Source: an uncultured Lentisphaerota bacterium
GTDB taxonomy: Bacteria; Verrucomicrobiota; Lentisphaeria; Oligosphaerales; CAITYL01
Assembly: GCA_903894975.1 (NCBI GenBank)
Contig: CAITSE010000128.1
Span: forward strand, 1-56,136
DNA length: 56,136 bases
Direction of reading: 5' to 3'
The notes under the pieces: model-generated
Told to the model about the DNA's origin: nothing
Databases searched by the model: none
What the model saw: the letters and a program-made list of their open reading frames with translations, nothing else
Translations under genes and position numbers: made by a program
Part shown: positions 39,844 through 47,120 of the stretch, piece by piece
How the letters are laid out: every line of letters begins with the position of its first letter
Position numbering within the stretch: the stretch's first letter is position 1

Positions 39844-41613
39844 ATGACCGCCAACGAACTCCGCCGCACCTACATCGAATTCTTCAAACGCCACGGCCAT
39901 GCCGAGATCAAGAGCGCCCCGCTGGTGCCCGAGAATGATCCGACCTGTCTGTTCACCACCGCCGGCATGCACCCGCTCGTGCCCTTCCTGCTCGGCGAAA
40001 AACATCCCGCCGGCAAACGGCTCGTGGACGTCCAGAAGTGCCTGCGCACCGGCGACATCGACGAGGTCGGCGACCCGTTCCACCTGACCTTCTTTGAGAT
40101 GCTCGGCAACTGGTCACTCGGCGATTATTTCAAGGAGGAAGCCATCACCCTGAGCTTCAACTTCCTCACCAAGGAACTCGGGTTCCCCATCTCCCGCCTC
40201 ATGGTCTCCTGTTTCGCCGGCGATGCCGACGCCCCGCGCGACGACGAAGCCGCCAATATCTGGAAAAAGCTCGGCATTCCCGAAGACCGCATCGTCTTCC
40301 TGGAAAAGGCCCACAACTGGTGGGGCCCCGCCGGCCAGACTGGCCCTTGCGGCCCGGACACCGAGATGTTCGTCTGTTTCGAGCGCCCGGACTGCGGTCC
40401 CGGCTGCGGCCCCGCCTGCAATTGCGGCAAGTGGGTCGAAATCTGGAACGACGTCTTCATGCAGTACAACAAGACCGCCGAGGGCAAGTACGAGCCGCTC
40501 GCCCAGACCAACGTGGACACCGGCATGGGCGTCGAGCGCGTCACCGCCTTCATGCAGGGCAAGCGCAGCGCCTATGAGACCGAACTCTTCACCGGCATCT
40601 TCGCCAAGATCGCCGAACTCAGCGGCAACCCCGACCCGATCGCCACCCGCGGCGGTCGCATCGTCGCCGAACACATGCGCGCCTCAACCTTCCTCATCGC
40701 CGACGGCGTCCGCCCCGGCAATGTGGACCAGGGTTACGTCCTGCGCCGCCTCATCCGCCGCGCCATCCGCGAGGCGCGTCAGCTCAATATCCCGGGCATG
40801 TTCACCACCAAGATCGCCGACGTCGTCATCGCCGAGTACGGCGCGGTCTATCCCGAGGTCGCCGCCCAGGCCGCCGTCATCCGTGAGGAACTCTCCCGCG
40901 AAGAAGAGAAGTTCGCCGCCACCCTGGAACACGGCATCAAGGAATTCGACCGCCTCATCGGCCGCATCCCGGCCCACATCGAGCACAAGGTCATCAGCGG
41001 CAAGAACGCCTTCTTCCTCTACGAAACCTACGGCTTCCCGCTGGAACTGACCGTGGAAATGGCCAAAGAACGGGGCTTCAAGGTCGACCAGGCCGGCTTC
41101 CAGGACGCCTACAAAAAGCACCAGGACCTCTCCCGCGCCGGCGCCGAACAGAAGTTCAAGGGCGGCCTGGCCGACCACTCCGACAAGACCGCCAATTTGC
41201 ACACCGCCACGCACCTGCTCCACGCCGCGCTGCGCCAGGTTCTGGGCGGGCACGTCGCCCAGGCCGGGTCCAACATCACCGCCGAACGGCTGCGCTTCGA
41301 CTTCTCGCACCCCGACAAGATGACCCCCGAACAGCTCGCCCAGGTCGAAGCCCTGGTCAATGACGCGATCAAGCGCGACCTGCCCATCAGTTGCACGGAA
41401 ATGACCGTCGACGCCGCCAAGGCCGCCGGCGCCATCGGCCTGTTCGGCGACAAGTACGGCGAGACCGTCAAGGTCTACGCCATGGGCGACGTCAGCAAAG
41501 AAATCTGCGGCGGCCCCCACGCCGAACGCACCGGCCAGCTCGGCGCCTTCAAGATCCAGAAGGAAGAAAGCTCCAGCCGCGGCGTCCGCCGCATCAAGGC
41601 TGTCCTGGGCTGA
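39844..41613 (+). CDS. alaS: Alanine--tRNA ligase, short form without C-Ala domain
   Basis: A 589-residue class II synthetase that charges tRNA-Ala. The catalytic domain is complete: LRRTYIEFFKRHGHAEIKSA, LVPENDPTCLFTTAGM (motif 1), RTGDIDEVGDPFHLTFFEML (motif 2), WWGPAGQTGPCGPDTEMF, and NVDTGMGVERVTAFMQGKRS (motif 3). A Cys-rich insert CGPGCGPACNCGKW follows motif 2. The editing domain has HTATHLLHAAL and CGGPHAERTG, the four metal ligands. The protein stops right after SSRGVRRIKAVLG, where typical AlaRS continues for ~290 residues with the oligomerisation/C-Ala domain. The ending is a clean stop, not a frameshift. Similar short forms are known to me from candidate-phyla bacteria (recollection). 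Confidence 0.93.
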   Translation: MTANELRRTYIEFFKRHGHAEIKSAPLVPENDPTCLFTTAGMHPLVPFLLGEKHPAGKRLVDVQKCLRTGDIDEVGDPFHLTFFEMLGNWSLGDYFKEEAITLSFNFLTKELGFPISRLMVSCFAGDADAPRDDEAANIWKKLGIPEDRIVFLEKAHNWWGPAGQTGPCGPDTEMFVCFERPDCGPGCGPACNCGKWVEIWNDVFMQYNKTAEGKYEPLAQTNVDTGMGVERVTAFMQGKRSAYETELFTGIFAKIAELSGNPDPIATRGGRIVAEHMRASTFLIADGVRPGNVDQGYVLRRLIRRAIREARQLNIPGMFTTKIADVVIAEYGAVYPEVAAQAAVIREELSREEEKFAATLEHGIKEFDRLIGRIPAHIEHKVISGKNAFFLYETYGFPLELTVEMAKERGFKVDQAGFQDAYKKHQDLSRAGAEQKFKGGLADHSDKTANLHTATHLLHAALRQVLGGHVAQAGSNITAERLRFDFSHPDKMTPEQLAQVEALVNDAIKRDLPISCTEMTVDAAKAAGAIGLFGDKYGETVKVYAMGDVSKEICGGPHAERTGQLGAFKIQKEESSSRGVRRIKAVLG

Positions 41614-41625
41614 ACAGCCGGGAAT

Positions 41626-41739
41626 GCGAACGTCGAACATTCAACATTGAACGTTGAACATTGAACTGGGCGCCTGCCCCTTCAGGCTCTAATCCCCGGT
41701 TCGACGTTGGACGTTCAGTGTTCGATGTTCGACGTTCGC
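41626..41739. repeat. Iterated-phrase palindrome (GAACATTGAACGTT type)
   Basis: GCGAACGTCGAACATTCAAC and further GAACGTTGAACATTGAAC units on the left; the inverted run GTTCGACGTTGGACGTTCAG with TGTTCGATGTTCGACGTTCG on the right. It starts 13 bases after the alaS stop. One-arm relatives lie at 14365 and 30541. Confidence 0.85.
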
Positions 41740-41756
41740 TTTTATTGAATTGAATT

Positions 41757-41819
41757 GAACAGAAGGCCGCGAAGGTCACGAAGGGGTTGCGCTGGAAGCG
41801 CCTTTGTGAGCTTCCGTTC
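41757..41819. repeat. GAACAGAAGGCCGC palindrome, second copy
   Basis: GAACAGAAGGCCGCGAAGG on the left and CCTTTGTGAGCTTCCGTTC on the right. The left arm is nearly identical to that at 18270-18299. Confidence 0.75.
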
Positions 41820-41820
41820 A

Positions 41821-42042
41821 GGAACGTAGCGCAGACACTCCTGTCTGCTGTCCCCTGCGCGGGTTGTGGCGATTTGCGACCGGAGTGCCGGGGAAGCCGG
41901 GCCCGGATTTTCTTGCGCGGAGTCGCTGAGGCGCGGAGGGGGAAAGCCCCTCCCGATGCCTGCGTCCCCTAGTTCGGAAGACTCCGTGCCCCCGTGCCTC
42001 CGTGAGAGATCTCCGGCGATTGGCTCTTTGTCCCTAACCGCC
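41821..42042. repeat. Direct repeat A bounding the restriction-modification island
   Basis: It matches 45858-46033 in the same orientation. Shared blocks are TTTGCGACCGGAGTG, CCGGGCCCGGATTTTCT, CGCGCGGAG and CTCCCGATGCCTG, then GTCCCC, GAGAG, CCGGCGATT.GCTCTTT and AACCGCC. Copy A has an extra ~45 bp with GTGCCCCCGTGCCTCCGTGA, which resembles the repeat at 9575. Confidence 0.75.
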
Positions 42043-42381
42043 TGAGTCGCGGCGTTCGGTGCGGACGCGGTATAGGCGTTCGGTGAAACCGCCGTCCGCG
42101 GTAAAGGCCGCGGCCTGGGCCGTGATCTGACGGTCAAGCAGGGCGCAAGCAACGCCGATCAGAACCAGCGCCGCATTGGCCGCGATCTCGGGGTAGGTGG
42201 GGCGCGGGGTGGATGGGGGAATGGGAATGGGAATGGACGGGATGGACTTTATGGACGAAATGGACGAAGAGGACGAAGAGGCGGGGGAGCGGGCAGGTCT
42301 TTGTCCATCCCGTCCATCGTGTCCATATCGTCCATAAAGTCCATTCCGTCCATGGAACCGCCCCCTACGATCCCCCATCAA
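42034..42381 (-). pseudogene. Four-helix-bundle suffix-domain remnant
   Basis: The last ~55 codons before the stop at 42034 read PTYPEIAANAALVLIGVACA, LLDRQITAQAAAF and GGFTERLYRVR. I recognise this as the C-terminal suffix domain (TIGR04258-type) of certain S23-family four-helix-bundle proteins. The preceding codons are translated repeat sequence (Ser/Ile/Pro-rich) from the GGACGAAATGGAC palindrome at 42233-42353, and the four-helix bundle that should precede the suffix is missing; a different small gene (42378-42533) starts there instead. It is therefore probably a remnant, produced by repeat insertion or recombination. If it is translated at all, a start near 42381 would give 115 residues. 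Its stop lies within direct repeat A. Confidence 0.6.
42233..42353. repeat. Iterated-phrase palindrome (ATGGACGAA type)
   Basis: Units ATGGACGGG, ATGGACTTT, ATGGACGAA, ATGGACGAA on the left; inverted GTCCATCCC, GTCCATCGT, GTCCATATC, GTCCATAAA and GTCCATTCC on the right. It occupies the place of the linker between the missing four-helix bundle and its suffix. Confidence 0.85.
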
Positions 42382-42533
42382 TTGTCATAATCATTGGTGC
42401 TGTCGAACAGCACATGGCGCCAGCCCTTCTTTCCACGCTTGCGGGTGGCATACCACGACGTGAAGATGAAGCTGGCCGCGGCAAGCGCGCAGCCGGCCCA
42501 AATCCAGTAGGTGTTGGCAATGGTTTCTTCCAT
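42378..42533 (-). CDS. Small single-pass membrane protein, 51 residues
   Basis: The ATG at 42533 has GGGAG seven bases upstream. It begins MEETIANTYWIWAGCALAAA, with a membrane helix at ~8-28 (WIWAGCALAAASFIFTSWYA), a basic stretch TRKRGKKGWRH directly after it (cytoplasmic side by the positive-inside rule) and an acidic end DSTNDYDN. The good ribosome site, clear topology and clean stop argue for a real gene. No family recognised. It overlaps the start of the suffix-domain remnant. Confidence 0.6.
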   Translation of the reverse strand: MEETIANTYWIWAGCALAAASFIFTSWYATRKRGKKGWRHVLFDSTNDYDN

Positions 42534-42585
42534 GGGTCATCTCCCGTAGGCCATTATACCGCCTGACAGCATCGGAATCAACAAG

Positions 42586-42786
42586 GATGCTGCGCATGAT
42601 CCTACCGCGGCGCCGTGCCGCTTTGGAGTGCGGCGGCTTGACGCCGCTTTTTCCCGCCGGTGGAACCGGTCTCCTGTCTGATGTCTCCGTTTTATCTGGG
42701 CGAGTGAGCCAATTATGCGCGGGAGTGGCGGCTCCGCCGCCGGGGAAAGCGGTGTCGAGCCACCGCACTCCAAAGATGCTGCGCAT
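42586..42786. repeat. GGAGTGCGGCGGC palindrome flanked by direct repeats
   Basis: CTTTGGAGTGCGGCGGCTTG with ACGCCGCTTT on the left (42621-42650) and its inverted form ending GCCACCGCACTCCAAAG on the right (to 42775). The 12-mer GATGCTGCGCAT occurs at 42586-42597 and again at 42775-42786, as a direct repeat on either side. Confidence 0.7.
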
Positions 42787-42802
42787 CGGTCTTGCCGCGG
42801 CC

Positions 42803-45652
42803 CTATTCCGCGTCTGGAACGGCGGGTTTCCGGCGGCGTTTGGGTTTTTCCGCCATGGCGGCGGCGAGGGGGCCGGTGGTTAGGTTTTCGTAGAGGGCGA
42901 AGAGGAATTCGACGCGATCGCGGTCGGCGGGGAAGGGTTCGGGGCGGTAGCATTTTTCGACGGCGCGGTCGAGGGCCTGGTGCGCTTTGACCAGTTCCGG
43001 GGGCATGGTCAGGGGGTCGTAGAGGTCGGCCAGGGTGCTGCCGCGGGCCAGGTGCGGCGCCCGCGCGTCCAGCACGGCCTGGGCGCACGCCTCGACGGCG
43101 GCGCGGCGCTTGGCGAACTCCGCACCGGCTTTGTCGGACGCGTCCGGCGCTGGCTCCGGCCAGGGGAAGTTGTTGTAGACGAGTTTGTTGGAGTAGCGGT
43201 AATCCGATTTCATCCGGCCGCAGACTTGTTTGACCCAGGCCATGTGCATGGCGGAGGTCAGGACGCCGAAATGATAGAGCGTGGCGGAAGGAATGAACAT
43301 CACCAGATTACTGGAAATCACTTCTGACGGTACAAAGGCGATGGGAATGTAAGGGCGCGTTTCCGAAGACACTGAAGGAATCAGCAAATAGGAAGTTTGG
43401 GGTTGCCGGTTTTCCGCGAATGTTGTAGGAACGGCCGCATCCTTTCGCGTTTGTTCCTTAATGCTGCTCAGGCGAAACGTACGCACGGCTTCGACTCTCT
43501 TAAGGACTTCGGGCATACTTCGGAGCTCGCCAGGCGCAATGTTTTCCAGCCAAAGGCACCAGCGGCTTTCTCCATTGATAAATTCTTGCGCGCCAAGAAA
43601 GGGGCGAATCCATTTCTCTGCCGCAGGTTCAACCTTGAGAAGGTCTTCTTTCTGTTGGCTATTTAAAAGGAGGTTGCCACCATCTGTAGGTTTGCTGCCA
43701 TAAATGATTTCGGGAACTGCACAAATCGGCCTTCTACGAACAGGTAGCGCAAAATCCCTCCCCTCCACCAAGTAGGGACTGATGTTGTGGACTTCGCGGA
43801 CGGTCGGAGTTTCGCCCTCATAGTCGTAGATGCGTTTGGTTGCGGAGTCCACTGCGGCAAAGCCAATGATGACAACGTGGACGTGTGCCTTTCCGCGGGC
43901 TTCGCTTTCCCATGGGAAGGTGCGATGCGCAAAGCGGATCTTCAGTCCTTTGGCAAAGAGCGGGTTCCAGAGGACGCCGGGTTGTTCGCCCTGGCTGATA
44001 GAGTTAGTGGAGACGAAGCCGACGGGGATGCGTGTGCCTTGGATGTAATCGGCGGCTTTGAAGTACCAGCCGGTGACGTAATCTAAGATGCCGATCGAGC
44101 TGATTTTCCCAGCAGCAATCTCCATGTCCTCGCTTTGTTCCGCCGTCATCAGATGTTTCCCCACAAACGGGGGATTGCCGAGGATGTAGGAACAGTTTTC
44201 GGGCGGGAGCAGGGTTTTCCAGTCAAGGCGCAGGGCGTTGCCGCGGTGGATGGTGGCGGACTTGGTCAGGGGCAGGCGCTGGAAGTATTGGCCCATGCGT
44301 TCGGAAAGGCGGACGTTCATCTGGTGGTCCATGAGCCAAAGCGCGGTCTCGGCGATGAGCGCGGGGAATTCCTCGATTTCGATGCCGTAGAACTGGTCGA
44401 CGTCGACCTGACAGAACAGGCGGATGTCGGTGATGCCCTGGTCGGTGCCGTGGAGGGCTTCGAGGACGTCCATCTCCAGGGCGCGGAGTTCGCGGTAGGT
44501 GACGACGAGGAAGTTGCCGCAGCCGCAGGCGGGATCGAGGAAGCGCAGGGCGGCGAGTTTGCGGTGGAATTCGGCGAGCCGGGGCTTGCTGGCCTTGACC
44601 CTGGCGAACTCGGCGCGAAGGTTGTCGAGGAAGAGGGAACGGACGACCTTGAGGATGTCCCGTTCGGACGTGTAGTGGGCGCCGATTTGGCGGCGGGCGG
44701 CGGGCTCCATGACAGACTGGAAGAGCGAGCCGAAGACGGCTGGGGAGATGCGGGACCAGTCGAAGCGGGAACAGGCCACAAAGGCGTTGCGCATGTCGCG
44801 GTTGAAGGAGGCGAAGGGGAGGGCTTCGGCGAAGAGGCCGCCGTTGACGTAAGGGAAGACGGCGAGTTCGGCGGGGGTGTTGGCCTGGCGCTGGCCGTCG
44901 GGCGTGTTCAGGATCTGGAAGATTTGGGCGAGGTGCAGGCCGAGGTCGGAGCCGTCGTCCTTGGTATGGTTGCCGATGTATTCGGAGAAGGCGTTGGGCT
45001 CGAAGATGGCGGTGTCTTCGGCGAAGAGACAGAAGAGGATGCGGACGAGGAAGCGTTCGAGGGGATGGCCGGAATAGCCGCCGGCGGCAAGGGCGTCGTG
45101 GAGTTTGCCCATGATCTCGGCAGCGCGGATGTTGGCAGGGTCTTCGGGGTCGACGCGGTGTTGTTTGTAGCCGGCGATGAAGGCGAAGGCGTGGATGTGG
45201 CGGTGGAGTTCGGCCAGGGGGAACTCGATGGTGCTGACTTTGCGTCCCTCGAACAGCGGCAGGTTCAGTTGTTCTTCCGGCTCCAGGTTATGCAGGGCGA
45301 TGCGGGCGAAGTCGGAGGTGATGATGTAGCGGGGGATTTCGTCCTGGCGTCCGGAACTGGCGAGGTTCTGGAGGTATTGGAAGGCCTGGCTGCCGGCCCG
45401 GTCCAGGTCTTTGCCCTGGGATTTGTGTTCGACCAGGAGTTTGCCGCGCCAGAAGAGGTCGATGTAGCCGAACTGGCCGCCGAGGTTTTTGACGGGTTCC
45501 TCGAAGGTGGCGACGGTGCGGCGGCGGACGCCGAAGACGTTGAAGAATTCGTCCCAGAAAGACTTTGCCTCGGCCTCTTCGCGTTTTTCCCCGGCCCATT
45601 CGCGGGAGAATTGGATAGCGCGCTGCTTGATTTCGGTCCAACTCAGTGGCAT
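42803..45652 (-). CDS. MmeI-like type IIL/IIG restriction-modification enzyme
   Basis: A 949-residue single-chain enzyme. The N-terminal nuclease domain has FFNVFGVRRRTVATFEEPVK, GYIDLFWRGKLLVEHKSQGK (D...E-x-K of the PD-(D/E)xK fold) as in MmeI. A helical spacer follows (HPLERFLVRILFCLFAEDTA, NGGLFAEALPFASFNRDMR). The N6-adenine methyltransferase has GAHYTSERDILKVV, motif I LRFLDPACGCGNFLVVTYRE near residue 390, and motif IV YILGNPPFVGKHL near 490. The C-terminal ~350 residues are the target recognition domain and tail, ending KPKRRRKPAVPDAE. MmeI family members modify one strand and cut ~20 bases away, protecting the host by methylation alone. ATG 45652 matches the family start. No separate methylase or specificity gene is nearby, as expected. 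Confidence 0.9.
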   Translation of the reverse strand: MPLSWTEIKQRAIQFSREWAGEKREEAEAKSFWDEFFNVFGVRRRTVATFEEPVKNLGGQFGYIDLFWRGKLLVEHKSQGKDLDRAGSQAFQYLQNLASSGRQDEIPRYIITSDFARIALHNLEPEEQLNLPLFEGRKVSTIEFPLAELHRHIHAFAFIAGYKQHRVDPEDPANIRAAEIMGKLHDALAAGGYSGHPLERFLVRILFCLFAEDTAIFEPNAFSEYIGNHTKDDGSDLGLHLAQIFQILNTPDGQRQANTPAELAVFPYVNGGLFAEALPFASFNRDMRNAFVACSRFDWSRISPAVFGSLFQSVMEPAARRQIGAHYTSERDILKVVRSLFLDNLRAEFARVKASKPRLAEFHRKLAALRFLDPACGCGNFLVVTYRELRALEMDVLEALHGTDQGITDIRLFCQVDVDQFYGIEIEEFPALIAETALWLMDHQMNVRLSERMGQYFQRLPLTKSATIHRGNALRLDWKTLLPPENCSYILGNPPFVGKHLMTAEQSEDMEIAAGKISSIGILDYVTGWYFKAADYIQGTRIPVGFVSTNSISQGEQPGVLWNPLFAKGLKIRFAHRTFPWESEARGKAHVHVVIIGFAAVDSATKRIYDYEGETPTVREVHNISPYLVEGRDFALPVRRRPICAVPEIIYGSKPTDGGNLLLNSQQKEDLLKVEPAAEKWIRPFLGAQEFINGESRWCLWLENIAPGELRSMPEVLKRVEAVRTFRLSSIKEQTRKDAAVPTTFAENRQPQTSYLLIPSVSSETRPYIPIAFVPSEVISSNLVMFIPSATLYHFGVLTSAMHMAWVKQVCGRMKSDYRYSNKLVYNNFPWPEPAPDASDKAGAEFAKRRAAVEACAQAVLDARAPHLARGSTLADLYDPLTMPPELVKAHQALDRAVEKCYRPEPFPADRDRVEFLFALYENLTTGPLAAAMAEKPKRRRKPAVPDAE

Positions 45653-45857
45653 GGCTCGTCCCGTGTAGGATTTCCCGCAAAGCAGGGGTAAACATACACC
45701 GCGGGTGGCGGCCGCGGCAAGCACGACGGCGACAGTGTTCAGAGTTGTGGGCGTGTGTCACCGGACAGGAGGCCCGTTGCGCAGGAAGCGCCGTCGTCAG
45801 AGCCCGTTCAAGGTTCTGCCGTCCGGGAACGTGAAACCGGCAATCCTGCCTGTGCCC

Positions 45858-46033
45858 AACGTGAGGCGGGCAATCCTGCCCGCTTTCCCCTCGCGCGATC
45901 TGTGACGGTTTGCGACCGGAGTGGCGGAGAAACCGGGCCCGGATTTTCTCGCGCGGAGCCGCGGAGGGGAAAGCGCTCCCGATGCCTGTGTCCCCGTGAG
46001 AGCCCGCCGGCGATTTGCTCTTTATCAACCGCC
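45858..46033. repeat. Direct repeat B bounding the restriction-modification island
   Basis: It is the same-orientation partner of 41821-42042. Just upstream, 45827-45880 iterates AACGTGA plus a hairpin of the type GCGGGCAATCCTGCCCGC, a form related to GCAGACACTCCTGTCTGC in copy A. The gap 45653-46077 holds nothing else recognisable. Confidence 0.75.
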
Positions 46034-46077
46034 GTCTGGTCACCCCGGTCTTTTATGGAGAATGCCCCGGCCCCAGC

Positions 46078-47085
46078 CTACCGCGCATAATCTTTGTGGT
46101 TTTTGTACCAAGTAGGCGACTGAGTTCTAGTAAGATTTTTTATCAAATTATCAGAAAAATCAACTTCTAAATTTCGATCATTAGGATTGGGGTTGAGGAA
46201 GTATTTCATATACAATGTATTGATATCTGATCCTAAAATTCGTCCATGCACCTTGCCGTAATACGCGGAGACAATCGTGCCATCTTTCATTACGGTCCGT
46301 GTCCGAAGGAAGAAATTGTCATCTTCGGTTGTGGTGGAAAAATATCGTTGGTCTTCTCCCTCCCCTTTCCCCCCTCGTTTTTCAACATAAACCTGAGTAT
46401 ATCCGGTCTCTGGTGCCATTCGCGGCAACACAAGATCGTCTTGCTCGCGCAGCGGAACAGGATAGGGAATGACCCCGTCTCCTTCGTTGGGGAAACGCAA
46501 GGTCATAGAGTGGGAGTAATCTGTTTCTGACTTAACGTCATGTTCGAATTTGACGTAGAAATCTGCGACTTTTCCCGCGCCATGCGGACTGATCCAGTCA
46601 CCAGCCATCAAATCATAACCGACTTCAAGATTATTTTCATCCACTTTTGATTTTTTATCTTCGGATGTTCTTTTTGCATACATCACCACCGGGGTCCCTT
46701 TCTTTTTCAGGACAATGTCGGTTTTTTGATCCCAGGGCAGCCATTTGTTCTGGTCTTTCTTCGACAGATAGATGTCCTTGGCATAGTAGGGATAATAAGC
46801 CTCAAGCTTCTGAACGGCGTAGCTGAAGCGCCCCTGATCGCTGGCGATCTCCAGGGTGAGCATGCCGTTGGTATCGGTCACGCCTTCCTGGTTGCGGAAC
46901 TCGTCCCGCCCGAAGGAGGGGCCGGGCACCCACCCCTTGTGCCCGGCGATGCACATCTTAATGTCAGGCAGGGCGGCGCCCTCGTCATCCTTGACGGAGA
47001 AGGTGAACCGTCCCACAGGATCTGCCACGCAGCCATTCATAACCCCCGCGACAACCAGAGGCAATGCCAGACGAAGCCAGTTCAT
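46078..47085 (-). CDS. Putative lipoprotein, tandem paralogue 3 of the hydrolase module
   Basis: A 335-residue exported protein. N-terminus MNWLRLALPLVVAGVMNGCV is a signal with a near-lipobox (MNGC). Residues ~30-100 are a beta-sandwich domain resembling carboxypeptidase regulatory-like folds: FTFSVKDDEGAALPDIKMC, EGVTDTNGMLTLEIASDQGR. The rest has KVADFYVKFEHDVKSE, MTLRFPNEGDGVIPYPVPLR, DNFFLRTRTVMKDGTI and a conserved end FLNPNPNDRNLEVD to YKNHKDYAR. It is ~55% identical by eye to the two upstream paralogues, with gaps of ~30 bp between genes. GGGGGG lies about nine bases before the ATG. Function unknown; an immunity role toward the linked hydrolase is a hypothesis. Confidence 0.8.
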   Translation of the reverse strand: MNWLRLALPLVVAGVMNGCVADPVGRFTFSVKDDEGAALPDIKMCIAGHKGWVPGPSFGRDEFRNQEGVTDTNGMLTLEIASDQGRFSYAVQKLEAYYPYYAKDIYLSKKDQNKWLPWDQKTDIVLKKKGTPVVMYAKRTSEDKKSKVDENNLEVGYDLMAGDWISPHGAGKVADFYVKFEHDVKSETDYSHSMTLRFPNEGDGVIPYPVPLREQDDLVLPRMAPETGYTQVYVEKRGGKGEGEDQRYFSTTTEDDNFFLRTRTVMKDGTIVSAYYGKVHGRILGSDINTLYMKYFLNPNPNDRNLEVDFSDNLIKNLTRTQSPTWYKNHKDYAR

Positions 47086-47120
47086 CGTAAATCCCCCCCC
47101 CATCCGTCCCATTTCAAAAC

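Noticed and set aside
39844-41613. alaS truncated by frameshift
   Set aside because: After the stop, no frame continues with C-Ala-like sequence; the next bases are repeat DNA, so the short form appears genuine.
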